DNA from: Kappaphycus alvarezii
Taxonomy: Eukaryota > Rhodophyta > Florideophyceae > Gigartinales > Solieriaceae
Direction of reading: 5' to 3'
DNA: 64,000 nt
Assembly (NCBI GenBank): GCA_002205965.3
Contig: NADL03000659.1
Span: forward strand, 806,001-870,000
Position numbers and translations under genes: made by a program
Notes under the pieces: generated by a model
Told to the model about the DNA's origin: nothing
What the model saw: only the letters and a program-made list of their open reading frames with translations
Database searches by the model: none
In this document: positions 48,519 to 59,372 of the stretch, piece by piece
How positions within the stretch are numbered: the stretch's first letter is position 1
Layout: each line of letters opens with the position of its first letter

Positions 48519-49177
48519 CAGAGTTGGGAAACTGGCCTTTAATTTTCGAGCGCTCATGCTGTCTCTTCTACAGTATAGACGTGCTGTCCTGTCCGGAGAC
48601 ACATGTATTTGCAACATTTTAGATCCACGTGTAGGACCATGGCAATTATATATATCCCTTTAATCATCCCATTGCTCTAGTAATTAATGTAGGACTAATT
48701 AGCAAATATTGCCACAATAGGTGGCACCGTGACTACTTAGGGTCTTAAAACCCTAGGTCAACCCTCAGTAAACCTATAAAAAAATCCCCAAGCAAGTCTC
48801 CGACCACCATCACTGAGGACTATAGTAGTCTGAGTGCAGTTAGTCTAGACTTTGCCTAGTTTTTGTGACCGGCGAGCCTAGCGCTTCACAGGATCAATGT
48901 GCGTCCGGTGTTTCCACCACAGTCCCTAGTAGACAAACCCCGAGTTCGGAGCAGTCACGATCGTCGGTGACCAGAGTATTCACCTACTTGTTACTAACCC
49001 GTTACGGAGTTTATTGAAGTAGCATCACCTAACCTATCTAACCTATCTAACCTTCTCTTTTTACTATTTTACCCCTTTCTTTCTTCCAAGATCACACCCG
49101 CGGTTCACCTTGAGGATCGTAGAGCATCCTCCAAGACTAAGAGGCGCGCTCTACGGTCGCTCTACGCTGATGCGTAG
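48519..49177. other. Gene-free stretch, possibly LTR-derived
   Basis: No gene. From about 48690 the DNA has LTR-like traits: a CTATAAAAAAA box at 48774, a directly repeated ACCTATCTA at about 49030-49045, and a position beside a truncated gag-protease. No second copy was found in the window. Two small hairpins lie at about 49110-49155 and 49162-49177 (CTACGC-TGAT-GCGTAG). Confidence 0.35.
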
Positions 49178-50316
49178 CTAGACTAGTCTCTCGAAGAAGC
49201 TAACGCTTCTAATACCTCCCATAGGTGAGTGGCTGTTCCAAACCATGTGGTCAGATGCTCCTGAGTCGAGCAAAAAGGCATTCGAATTGACACTATTTTC
49301 CACAGTTGTCACGGAAAATCCTGGTTTCCCACTCCCGAAGTAACGCCCCTTGAGATTTTTCGCCCCACAATCGCACATGGCGGCTAACAATTGTGCATGG
49401 TTCGCATCTTAATTGTATGTCGCCTTACTCTCCTCATTACGATGCCCATGCTCATATTTCATCGGGCAACGTCGGGCAATATGCCCCTTCTTGTTGCACC
49501 GAAAACATCTTCGGTTCTCATCACTAGATCGATTCTCGTAGCTTCCTTTGTAGTTGCGAGTTCTCCTACCACCTGCAGCGAGAGCTTGCTCTGGATCTGA
49601 AGCTTCGGCAAGCTTCAGTCCGTCTTTTCCTCCTGCTGACGATGAATGATCGTCATACTCCTGGATTAATGTTGCTGTAACCGATTCCCAATCCAGTTTG
49701 TCTCTGCGCGTCTGGAGAGATGCAATGACTGCTCCAAAACGGGAACTTTGTTTGTCCTTTAATGATGAAACGAACATTGCAACCTGCAGATCCTCTTCAA
49801 CAGAGCTCCCAGTGGCCGCCAATCTGTTAAAAACTTCCTCAAACCCGTCCACCTAGTCCTGCATGGGCTCGATACGGTAGCTCATGCGAGAATCGCGGTA
49901 CTGCATTTGAACCTGCGTAGCTGTGTTTGAAACTAAGTGGCAGTCCTTCAGTCGGGTCCACATCTTGTAGGGGTTGTGCTTTACGGACAAACAAAGCCGA
50001 AGCAGGGATCTCTAAGACCTTGCATGATGATAGCACGCGCTGCAGAAACCTTCTTGACCGCAATATCACTCAGAGTGATCTTCTCTGAACCTCCTTCCTT
50101 CAGCAAATCGTTGATAACAGCATGAAGGACCCCTTTCGCCTGCAACGCCGCTTCAGTCCTTGCCAACCAAAGTTGAAAGTCCTCGCCGTACTTCCCACCA
50201 AACTTGTAAACTTTCTTGGAATCCTCCACAACCAAAGCAACAAAACGAAACAAAAAGGATACAACAGGCGAAAGAAACGATAGACCGAGACTACAGGAAA
50301 ATTTGAAGGAAAACAC
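49178..50316 (-). pseudogene. Copia gag-protease fragment, broken
   Basis: On the reverse strand, gag begins near 50250 with VYKFGGKYGEDFQLWLARTE and continues through frame changes to FEEVFNRLAATGS and SSLKDKQSSRFGAVIASLQ. A standard zinc knuckle CFRCNKKGHIARRC follows at about 49470. Next comes the classic copia protease signature FLLDSGASDHMVW at about 49250-49290. An in-frame TAG separates MQD from VDGFEEV at 49853-49855, and at least two frameshifts occur. The element stops shortly after the protease, so integrase and polymerase are missing. It differs from the copia element at 14-20 kb (DSGAS instead of DTGAP), so a second copia lineage is present. Confidence 0.85.
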
Positions 50317-50959
50317 AGGGGATCAATCGTTACAGGATATGGCGATAGTCTGGGCCCATAACCACTTGCAAATTGAGAGGAGGACTGCCCGCTTAGCCTC
50401 TTTCGTTTTACTCCAGCAGGCTAGATGCATTCTTAAGTACGCTAAAAATCCCACATCCTTCAAGTAAGGACTCTACGGGTTTCCTCCGAGCGTTACTGCT
50501 GTCCACAGATGTGGCTCCCGTACTTGGAAGTTGCTGTCCCAGCCACACAGATCACAATTATCTTCCGCCCAAAGTTATCCCATCCACAAATGGATGCAGT
50601 AGGCCTTGCTTCCGCTTTTGCCCATGCGACCCAGCCCCGATCAACAACAAAGGTTCAGTCGGTGGGGGTCTTTGGTCCACTGATCTTGACTCGACCATCC
50701 AAGCACAATTACTGACTGGAATTTCGGGGTCAGCTGGTTACGATATACCAAGTAATTTTAACTACCCAGGTGCGTTTCGTACATACTGTAACGATCAAAT
50801 GACTCATACAAAATCCTAGACAAGATGTCAAGAGTCGCATCATAGTCTCTCGAGATGCAACTCATCTATTTACGTTCAATCATAAGAATCCAATCAGCAA
50901 TAGTTCGGAAGGTACTCAATTTCAAGTAAATTCCCCCTGGAAAATGTGGGCGACATCAC
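50317..50959. other. Gene-poor spacer with one Cys-rich frame
   Basis: A forward frame at 50511-50819 (102 codons, starting MAPVLGSCCPSHTDHNYLP) contains several Cys early and a Gly/Ser/Asn-rich end. It has no recognisable domain, and a second overlapping frame (50509-50715) is also open. A recognisable LTR for the neighbouring gag was looked for and not found. Confidence 0.35.
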
Positions 50960-52080
50960 AGGCGGGCCCTCCCTACTCCTACATCTGTGGTACTTGACGA
51001 TGGGTATATACTGTAGTTGGCACCCATGAAGCCATTCGAACGGAACTACAGTTCCTCTCCTCCCCGGAGGTGCGCAGTTTGGGTGTAGACCTCCGCATCG
51101 ATAAGTGTGCCCGCCGGTGGCCAACCATCCCGACCCTAACTGGTCAGCAGTTTCTCCCATATGAGCTTCGGCAGAACTATGACGACGGGACAAAAGTGCT
51201 CCGCATTCCCATCGCGTCGGACCTAATCATGGAGCGCGAGTTCACAACGCACGTCACTTCGTTACAGCCTCTCCTCAAATCCCTCTTAACCCCGGAGGAT
51301 ACTCATGTAGCTCTCCACCTACTGCGGACCTGCTTTGGTGTATGTCGGATCAACTACCTCTTACGTGTAGTCCTCTCTAGTTCCACTCTCAAGGGAGCTG
51401 CTGAATTAGACACTACTGTTGAAGACAGGCTGCGGCGGATGGTGGGCGGGGTTCTGGACGCCGACACTTTTCGGGAATCACGACTTCCTATTGCGCGCTT
51501 TGAGCCCGCAAGCGAACATTTGGCATCGGGCTCCGCTCTGCTAAGCTGAATGCGGCGGCTGCCTTCCTTTCCTTCGTGTCCCTCACATGTGCCCTGTGCT
51601 CTACCCTTCTCCCTGTGCTACCGAACACTGCTCTCCAATCTTACACATCCGCAGTTCGGGCTCATGACGAGTGGAGGAGCAAGTGGAACCCGAGAAGGTT
51701 GTCCAGTTCACGGTTATAGACTCAAGGCAGCGGTTTGGGCAAGGGCAACTCGCTCGCCGATTTGAGTAAAAGGCCTTTGACGCTGTGCAAAAGGGGGATG
51801 AGAGGACCGCGGCATTCGGAGCCTCGTTGTCAGTGGATGGTTGCAAGGACTGGCTTTCATGCCAACCGGCTCTAGGCCTGAGCACCTACATCTCGGGCCG
51901 CAATTATAAGACGTGGTTGCAGTTTCAGGGCACCACTGCATCCTCCCGCTTCAAAATGCCACAAGGGGAAATGCCTTGGGCACGACTCGCAAGAACGGTT
52001 GTTTGTCGCAGACCTCTCCCAAGCCACCCGGCACCCTGCCCTCGAGCCCACGGCGTCGGTGAGAGCAATTCCGTATAGCG
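50960..52080 (+). pseudogene. Non-LTR-like reverse transcriptase fragment, copy B
   Basis: The catalytic box survives as LHLWYL followed, after a one-base shift, by DDGYI at about 50981-51009. The adjacent frame then gives VGTHEAIRTELQFLSS, LGVDLRIDKCARRWPTIP, KVLRIPIASD and HLLRTCFGVCRINYLLR. A later piece (SCQPALGLSTYI, about 51858) matches the domain before the C-terminal Cys/His block. It belongs to the same family as copies A and C (LNxxKxxxxWP-type block, LGxPI-type block). The finger domain and C-terminus are absent and frames shift repeatedly. Confidence 0.75.
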
Positions 52081-52739
52081 CCTGGTAGCAAGACTTATTT
52101 TGAGCGTCGAAGGCATCCGCAGCGGGGACTGGCGTTGCGGATGATCGACAGGCTGATATGCAGAGATGCGTAAAAGTAACTGCAGTATTATTTTTTTTAA
52201 GAAAATTGTCCAAATACCCATGTCATCAATTGATTACATCAATGTAATCAGATGACATTGGTCTTGTCGAATAGACACTAGTTGTGTAACACCTCCTAAA
52301 TATTGACAAGGTCTATTTCGATTCTCGCTAAGATTTATAAATTTAGAGCAAACAAAGCACCCTGTCCATGGAAACAACTGCTATCCCGGGTGGAGATGTT
52401 ATCGTGTAGTCGACAGCATAATGAAGTTGTGAATCAACCTCCGCTGATGTCGGCCCTTATTTCAGCCAAAATAGAACACAGTCGACACGTGGAACATATA
52501 GCAGCATTCAGCCAGGCTTTGACTGGAGATTAATTGCTACTCCTAAAATAGGAATAATTAGAGCGGCAAAGCAGTTCGAAGCACTCGATAAGACGGGTAC
52601 AAAACAGATCGGCATTAAAAAGCAAATAGACAGAGCATAAAAGCAAGAACTGCCACTAGACACGCGGATCAGAGATCAGCGGAGCAAGAGAAATACAACG
52701 ATCTGTGACAAGAACGCGTAAATGTGAAGGCAGCATGTG

Positions 52740-53185
52740 CACTCTCTTCGGCATCTAATGTTAGCACTCAACAGAGAGCATGAAATGAACAACATCGAAC
52801 TCATAAATTTCCGAAAATTCATACGCAAGCAATCGCGCGAACTGAACAGGTTACGGGCAACGACAGTGAAATCAGGCAAAGTAGACAACCAGAGCATGTG
52901 ACTGTGGTAGGCACGCGACTATCAGCAGAATTTAATGTCAGCACAGCAGACAGGCAGCGATAAGCGCACAACACAGGAGCCGAGACAAGTAGCATGCGAC
53001 ACTAGCGAAGCGAACAAGAGCAAAGTTAGCGCAGCAATAGCATATAAAGGATTTAGTAGTGGTCTGATCCTCAAGCAAGAGAACAACCACCTGCAACTTG
53101 TGACGAATCTACTTGCATCGCTACCCGAAGCGACTTGAGCCCTTAGCATCAACCAGCTTTACAATACTTTTACATTACGCATATT
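52740..53185 (+). repeat. LTR-like dispersed repeat, copy 2
   Basis: The partner of 44880-45765, in the same orientation about 7.5 kb away. It lacks the 450-bp block present in copy 1 and keeps the ATATAAAGGAT box at about 53042. The DNA between the copies contains unrelated pieces on both strands, so the two are not obviously the ends of one element. Confidence 0.7.
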
Positions 53186-54211
53186 CAGAACAGCAAAGAA
53201 TTGTTAGGATGGATTGTGTGTCCATCGTACTGTGAAGTGTACGAATTCCACCTGGGTGAAGTTCAATATCTGTAATTTTCGATATGTTTAGTTCAAATTG
53301 TGTCTGGCTGGTGTGACTTCGGCTAAAAGCGAATCGGATGTTTCACTGAGGGGCCAGTACAGTAGATGCTGCGACGAATCACATCTACAGTTAGTGCTGG
53401 GCGTAGTGTGGTATTGTACTGTACAGTACTGTACAGTACTGTACAGTACGGGGGATAAACTCGTTCAGTAGTCGAAATCATCTGACTGTTCAGTTTGGAA
53501 CAGTACCGAGTTCTGGAATTCCACTCTTACAGGTGGCTCACAAGCATACTGTACAGTACATTGCTGGACAAGAAGCTACATTGCATTTTGGATACTGTAC
53601 ACAAAAGTATAGAACATATTTCAAAAGTGTAGAAATAGAAACAACAGTTCGGATTGGCAGCAACATTGTAGCTATTTCATTGCGGTCTCATACTATTACG
53701 GTAGTCTTTGGGTTCAATTCTCCACTGTCAGTTCTTGCGCTTATCTGTGCCCGCTGCTTGCGTGGATTCTTAAAGCAAACACGCTACCGTCTGTAAGCTA
53801 ACACCCACTCACCTCCCCAGTTGAACATTTGGCCTTATTTCAGGAATGACATTACAGTACTTTCCAAATATTGAATTACCCAAATCTTTCCCCGCTACAG
53901 CAATGTAGTCTACGTCACACAAACATGACCGCAAAAAAGTAATATGAAATGTCACCAGTTTATTGCAAAAGCTGGGATTTTTGAATAGTATACACTAACG
54001 TAATTGGTGGAAACTTCGAGGTCCGCCCACCCCACGATTTGCCCCTAAAGCTCGAGACTTACAGAACACGTTTCTTCCCTCTTGTACAGTATGTATATAA
54101 AGCGTTGTCTGCGCTGCGGCAACGTCTCTGCTCTTTGTTATCACAACTTCGTTATAAACACCTGCGCCGGACTCACGTCTCACAACCTCAGCTTACCACA
54201 ACACTCTTGTC
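53186..54211. other. Gene-free stretch upstream of the proline-rich gene
   Basis: It holds the palindromic array at 53411-53450 and single copies of the same word near 53550 and 53595. Frame 53533-53796 (87 codons, forward) has no motif. Near 54083-54100 the sequence GTATGTATATAAAG provides a plausible TATA box about 115 bp before the next gene's start. Confidence 0.5.
53411..53450. repeat. Tandem array of self-complementary GTACAGTACT
   Basis: Almost four consecutive 10-bp units of GTACAGTACT. The array is its own reverse complement, so it can fold back or extrude a cruciform. Single copies of the same word are scattered through the window. Confidence 0.95.
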
Positions 54212-54857
54212 ATGTCCCACAACCAGCATCCTCCCCGGCTTCACGCCACCTACACCCCGAACCCAGCAGCCCCACCAACCCCGCAACACCCGTCCTCCCC
54301 AGTACCATTCATCCCCGTACTCCCAACAACCCGCGCCTCCTGGCTACCCCACCTCCTACTCCCACCCCCGAACACCGCCCCGGACTATCCCACTGCACCG
54401 CCGCCGCCAGGTTACCCCCCGCAGTCCACTTCCCCTTACCACCACTCCGCACCACCGACCGCACCTCCACTCCCGCCTCATGACATCAACCCACCTCCAC
54501 CCCGCCTCACGACATCCCCCACCGCCCCCAACAAATGCACCGTACCCTTACAACCCTGCTCCACCCAACAACCCGTATCCTACCGCTCCAGGGCCACAGC
54601 CCACATGGGGAGCTCCGGCCTCGTCTGCATCGTCGAAACCGTTGAAGAATCTTCAGGGCTTGCTCGCCGCAGGTGGCAAGAAAAAATTGAAGAAGAAAAA
54701 GGGTCTTGGTAAGGGCTTGGCCTTGGGCGCCGCTGCATTGTTTGGCGGACACCTGGTCGGTGAAGCATTCGAGGACGCCTTTGACAATGATTACGATGGC
54801 GGTTTCGGAGGCGATTTCGGCGGCGATTTCGGCGGCGATTTTGGCGGTTGCGAGTAG
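54212..54857 (+). CDS. Proline-rich protein with glycine-zipper C-terminus, frameshifted at C runs
   Basis: The most coherent reading starts at ATG 54212 (MSHNQHPP) and hops between frames at C runs: 54233-54236, 54365-54369, 54500-54503 and 54516-54520. Adding C at these runs gives a smooth protein of about 216 residues. The N-terminal two thirds is rich in Pro, Tyr and Ser, with QQPAPPGYPTSY, APPPPGYPPQSTSPY and a PPHDI motif occurring twice. The C-terminal part is in one clean frame: KNLQGLLAAGGKKKLKKKKG, then GLGKGLALGAAALFGGHLVG (a glycine-zipper-like hydrophobic stretch), then an acidic tail with three GGDF repeats and a final Cys. This layout resembles plant and algal Pro/Gly-rich membrane-associated proteins. 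The function is unknown. The start and frame path are inferred. Confidence 0.65.
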
Positions 54858-56510
54858 CTATGTTTCAGATTCGTGTACTGCAGACATCGTCCGAAAGCGC
54901 GGTTGTCGACTGTGCTGTTTGTTTGCCTTTTGACTTTGCTGTTGATGTAGCTGTGTTGGATGTGTAAAATTCAACTATTTCTGTGATTTTGGCACACGCA
55001 AAAAGTAAACTCTACCTAACTATTACTTAACAGGGCTCTCAACCATCACACCATTCAGTAAACCAAGAACGTTCGTTCTCCCCACTCTCCCTCATCACGC
55101 AACGAAACCACTGCAGAGCTTCCTCAACATTTCGCCGCTTCCGGCGCCCACCCCGCGCGACATGTCGTCGGGTGCGGGCGCGCCCACTTCCTCCCGTCTA
55201 GCCCGTTGCCCATGCAGATCAACACACCGCGACTGCTGCGCACTCGTTGCACCGATCTCGTCGACATCCTTGTCGACAGTACCGCCACCTCTCGCCCCGG
55301 AGCACGTTGGACGAACCGGGAATGGCGCGCAAAGATGGCGTTGCTTTTTGAACGGCGCTGTAAGACGGCGCTGTATGGTTTTCGTCAAGGTCGCCCGTCC
55401 GCGTTGCAGCTTGTCGCCGTCGCATCCTTCTGGGTGGTTTTTAATGGCACGCGAAGGAGCCTGTTTTTTCAAGCCGTGGGTGCCCTGTTCGGCAGGCTAC
55501 TTTCGGTGGGATTTTTTCCGGCTCCTCTCTCCTTTGTTTCACTTGTCCTCCCCACTCCCTGCAGTACTCAATACTAACAAGTCTGCGGTGAACCCTCCGT
55601 GTCTACCGAAACCCTCTCGCACGTCACTAATCGGTGAATAGCAGACTCTATCATCTACGGAAGCCGCCCCTATTATATTCAACCCCAAAGGCGTCCATGG
55701 GCAGGGGTCAAATGGGCGCGCGGTTGAGATTACTACGAGCACGGGATAGCCATGGATTTTTTCTGTGCAGGGTCTATACTTCACCTTGCTGGTGATGTAG
55801 TGATAGTGGCGGATGAGTGTTTTCCTTAAAACTAACCTATACCAACCCATTCAAGTAAACCACCCTATTTACACCAAAAACGTTCCCCCTAACTCTTCTG
55901 ATTTTTTTTGAAGTATACAACCGAGAGTAGTTTTTAATGCTACAAGTGTGACCTAGCGTGATGCTTGCCACGTTGTGAATTCCTAAAATGAGATTGTGCA
56001 TCCCTGTTCGTGCGTGGGGTTAAGCGCTGGGATCACCTAGTGAAGATTCATGATTGTCCTGAATCTTCTCAACTAGTCTTCGCACTAAAAGCATCCCTCA
56101 TCTCGTAATGCAGAGTTTCTCCCGCAAAACTGGAAAAACCCTGTCCTATGATCACTTGGCCTTAAAGGTTGGAGGCTGTAGTGAGCGAAAAACTACAAAT
56201 CACACTCCCCTTCCTAGTTGTTTTGCTTGCCTAGCTCAACCCAGATTTCCGTCGGTTATAGGAGGTTTCGACGCGGAGTTGGTACGGCTAGCGAAGTAGA
56301 AACTATTCTGTACAACATGCCCTTCGAGAAGCAATAGAGAGATTACGAAATAGAAATTCACTCGGCAAAGCACTGTAAAATGATACACGTGGTGCTCTCA
56401 TTATTATCTACAAAATTTTCCGAATAGCATATTACGAAATCCACGTGATTTGAGTAAATGAGTATGATGACGGCGAGCCCTTGCGCTAGTACTCCGCTGC
56501 ACTCAGCAGC
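54858..56510. other. 1.65-kb region without a recognised gene
   Basis: GC-rich DNA at 55110-55640 is open in two forward and two reverse frames at once, which argues against coding. One frame (55206-55577) has some protein-like phrases but no motif. The rest, to the Harbinger element, shows no terminal inverted repeat that I could pair with the right side. Confidence 0.4.
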
Positions 56511-57652
56511 ATGCGCCAGAAGGACTACTCGATCGGAAAGGCCAGGCAACGTCTTCGCTCCAGAAGACGGCGATTCCTTCTGGCGCTCGAATGCGATGCG
56601 GACGTGCAACTTCTACTTCGCACTAGTCAGTCCGCAGCTAGAGCGCGACGCGATGTCGGACACATTCGGCTGAGATCGCGACACATATCCACCATGCGCT
56701 TCAACCTTAACGCGTACAGTGAAGAGCAGTCGCTCTCTGAGTTTCGCTTTCGCAAGTCCGAACTTGGTACCGTGTGCGGCGTGTTGTCCTGGGGTGGAGG
56801 GCCAACAGCTCGGTCAGTCTACAGTTGCGAGGCTATTACAGCGACGTGTATCGTTCTGAAGCGCTTGTCCTTTCCTACAAGGTGGCGGGACCTGGAAACT
56901 GTGTTTGGAATGCGTGCTTCTGCGCTTTGTGAGGTATTTTGGGAGGTGGTGGAGGGTTTTATTGCGACAAGGGGAAGTCTCATCTAAACCTTTCGTTCAG
57001 ACTTGATGCACGAAAGGGCCCCGCTCTACGCCGCGCCATCTACGAGAAAGGGGCCCCTTTAGATAACTGTGCTGGATTTATCGACTGTACGAAGATACAG
57101 ATGAGTAGATCCGGTGGGAGAGGAAGCCTACAGCGTGCTTGTTACTCGGGACACAAAAGATTCCATTGCCTCATCTATCAGACGGTGACGACTCCCGATG
57201 GACTGATGTTCCACCTGTACGGTCCGGGGGTAGGACGCCGTCACGACATGACGCTATATTGTCAAAGCGGCATGGATCAGCAACTGCAATCTACAGTGGT
57301 GATAGGTGGACGACAGTATTGCCTGTACGGTGATCCCGCGTACATACTCCGAGCATGGCTTCAGGTTGCCTACGATCGAGCTTCGGCGACTGCTGAACAG
57401 CTGGTCTATAACAAAGGCATGAGATCTGTACTGGAGGCGGTCGAGTGGGCGTACAAGGACCTGAAACAAATCTGGTCCTCGCAGAACTACAAGCGTATGT
57501 TGCGGGTACGAAAGAGTCCAATTGCGTTGCTCTACAAGGCTGCAGCCTTGCTATGGAACGTTAGAGTCTGTCTACATCATGGCAGTGGGCAGACCAGTAG
57601 CTTTTTCTCATGTCCCCCACCTAGTTTGTCGCGCTATCTGATTATGCCGTAA
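56511..57652 (+). pseudogene. PIF/Harbinger-type DDE transposase with one frameshift
   Basis: The N-terminal part carries LSEFRFRKSELGTVCGVLSW and LKRLSFPTRWRDLETVFGM, the usual helical lead-in of Harbinger nucleases. The nuclease domain follows with GFIDCTKIQMSRSGG (first Asp), QRACYSGHKRFHCLIYQTVT, PDGLMFHLYGPGVGRRHD, LYGDPAY (second Asp) and AVEWAYKDLKQIWS (Glu). All three catalytic acids are therefore present. The first frame ends at a TAA just after a GGGG run at 56971-56974. One more G joins it to the second frame with a continuous protein. Apart from that break it looks intact, unlike its partner gene. The start codon is uncertain. Confidence 0.85.
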
Positions 57653-57834
57653 ACAGGGAGCGAGGGCGAGTGCTCGTGTCTTTGCACAGGCGCACCGCTT
57701 CGACCGAGTGGCTGAAGTCCGAGCGAAGCGAGGACGCACGGCAGCGCAGAGGAATGGCATGCCGTAAAAAGATCGCGATTGCCGAGGGAGAAGCGGCGCG
57801 CGGCAAAGAGAAAGTTCACTGAAAGCAAACGACG
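57653..57834. other. Short spacer between convergent Harbinger genes
   Basis: 182 bp separate the stop of the transposase from the stop of the convergent partner gene. No terminator or polyadenylation signal stands out. Confidence 0.6.
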
Positions 57835-58789
57835 TTACTGCAGTTTTTTTACTAGCGCACCAAGAACAGCGAGCACCTCCTTCCTCTCTTCGATGGCACC
57901 CTTTCTCTCTTCGCTCTCGATTGAAAGGCGACGCTGCTCGAGCTCTACCCTCTTCTCTTCTACCGCGAGGCGCAGGGACTCGTTCTTTTGTGCCTGCTCT
58001 AAGCGACCGGCTTCGCGCTCTTCCCGCTTCATTTCAAAGTCCACGAGCTGTTCCTCTAACTTCAGGCGCTTCTGTTCGAAGCTTTTGTGCGCTTGAATGT
58101 GTGGTCGCTCAACATGTTCCTTTCCTCATCGTCCGATTCCGAAGAAAGGTTCCGCTTCCTTCCCTTCATCCTCGCCGATCCAGCACTTCCTTCACCCCCG
58201 CCATTGCACTCATCTACCACCACTGCTGGAGTCTCTGCACTGTTACATCCACTGCGAGCCCTCGCTACAGCTCTTCCCTGATTTTCTCCCCAGCTTGTAG
58301 CAAAAGCTTGTCAAGCTCCGTCCTTTCATCCCTCTCAGCCCTCTTTGCCTCTTCTCATTCGTCCACAGCCAACATTACATCATCCAACAACACTTCCCTT
58401 TCTCCTCTGACTTCTATAATGCCAGAAGCGGCAGCATTGCTTCGCACAGCTTCGCAGTGGTCGCCTAGGATCTTCTTGAACCGATCGCTGAGCGTTTTTC
58501 AACTCGGCGCCGCAACCGAATCGAAGCATCCAGAAGGAAGGGAACCCTTGAAGAGAGCGAGAGCCTCTTCGAAGCGCGACTGTGCGTCTCCATGTGGAGC
58601 GAGGTGGGCGTCAACGGCGGAGACTGCTTTCAGCAGTTATATATCCCACGCGGAAGAGAACCGGATGCGCCGTTTTTTTGCGCCGGTCGGAGTGGCGGAG
58701 GCGGTCGGAGCGGCGGGGGTCGGAGCGACGGAGGCAGTGGAGGCGGTCGGAGCGGCGGAGGCGGGAGACTCCTCGATAAAGGGCGCCAT
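57835..58789 (-). pseudogene. SANT/Myb-like partner protein of the Harbinger element, decayed
   Basis: The reverse strand from ATG 58789 reads MAPFIEESPAS, an Ala/Pro/Thr-rich tail, then KKRRIRFSSAWDI, a stop, LLKAVSAVDAHLAPHGDAQ, FEEALALF and, after another stop, KTLSDRFKKILGDH. That is the shape of the trihelix/SANT DNA-binding domain of Harbinger accessory proteins. A middle part contains a basic KGRKRNL cluster. The C-terminal 70 codons (57835-58044) form a strong Glu/Arg coiled coil (MKREEREAGRLEQAQKNESL). The frame is broken by at least four in-frame stops and about two frameshifts. In this superfamily the partner protein brings the transposase to the element ends in the nucleus. Here it is clearly non-functional as written. 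Confidence 0.7.
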
Positions 58790-59372
58790 GATGGAGGAGG
58801 GGACGGGTCGGAGGTTGTACGAGTGTTAGTGATGGCGATGGTCAGGTCAGATGGTGATGGTTGGTTGTACATTTGGCGCCAAGCGGCCCCGCTCTTATGC
58901 TCCGTATGCGAGGGGTGCCCTGGCGGGTATTTTTCCCTATTTCGCAAACAGCCCCCGCAACTGAAAAATGAAATGGCAACGATAGCACTTTGCGTCTTAC
59001 ACAGTACAGGTGTACTACGTTTGCCGGCGAATGCCGCACAAGCGAAAATCATTTTTGCTCCGTAAACCCTCTAATGGTACTTATTACTAACATGTTTACT
59101 CATAATCTCATTACTCATTTTCAGTGGATAACATTTATTAATTTTATTGCATTAAGTATCTATAATTACGGCATTTGCACAATGCGTATCTGCGGCAGGA
59201 TCCGACTAAATACTGTACGGTACAGTACAGTATGGCTGGCTAAGAGCTAACCAGGTAGTCCACGTTGGCCATGTGCAGCAAAATCAGTGAAAAAATAGAT
59301 TTTGCAATAAAGGACCAGATTGTACAACAAATACGCCGATAGATGCGCATGCTGATAACACCAACGCACTTG
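58790..59372. other. Spacer between Harbinger partner and reverse transcriptase remnant
   Basis: It contains a TACTGTACGGTACAGTACAG stretch at 59211-59230. The stretch CTAAGAGCTAACCAGGTAGT at about 59241-59260 resembles one at about 21505-21560. No gene is seen. No terminal inverted repeat for the Harbinger element could be established. Confidence 0.45.

Noticed and set aside
44880-53185. A single 8-kb LTR retrotransposon bounded by the direct LTR-like pair
   Set aside because: The interior holds pieces of different elements on both strands and no matching gag-pol in the right orientation, so one intact element is not supported.
57921-58829. 302-codon forward open frame
   Set aside because: It lies antisense to the Harbinger SANT/Myb-like partner and coiled coil, which carry recognisable protein patterns. 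The forward frame is a Ser/Pro/Arg-rich shadow.
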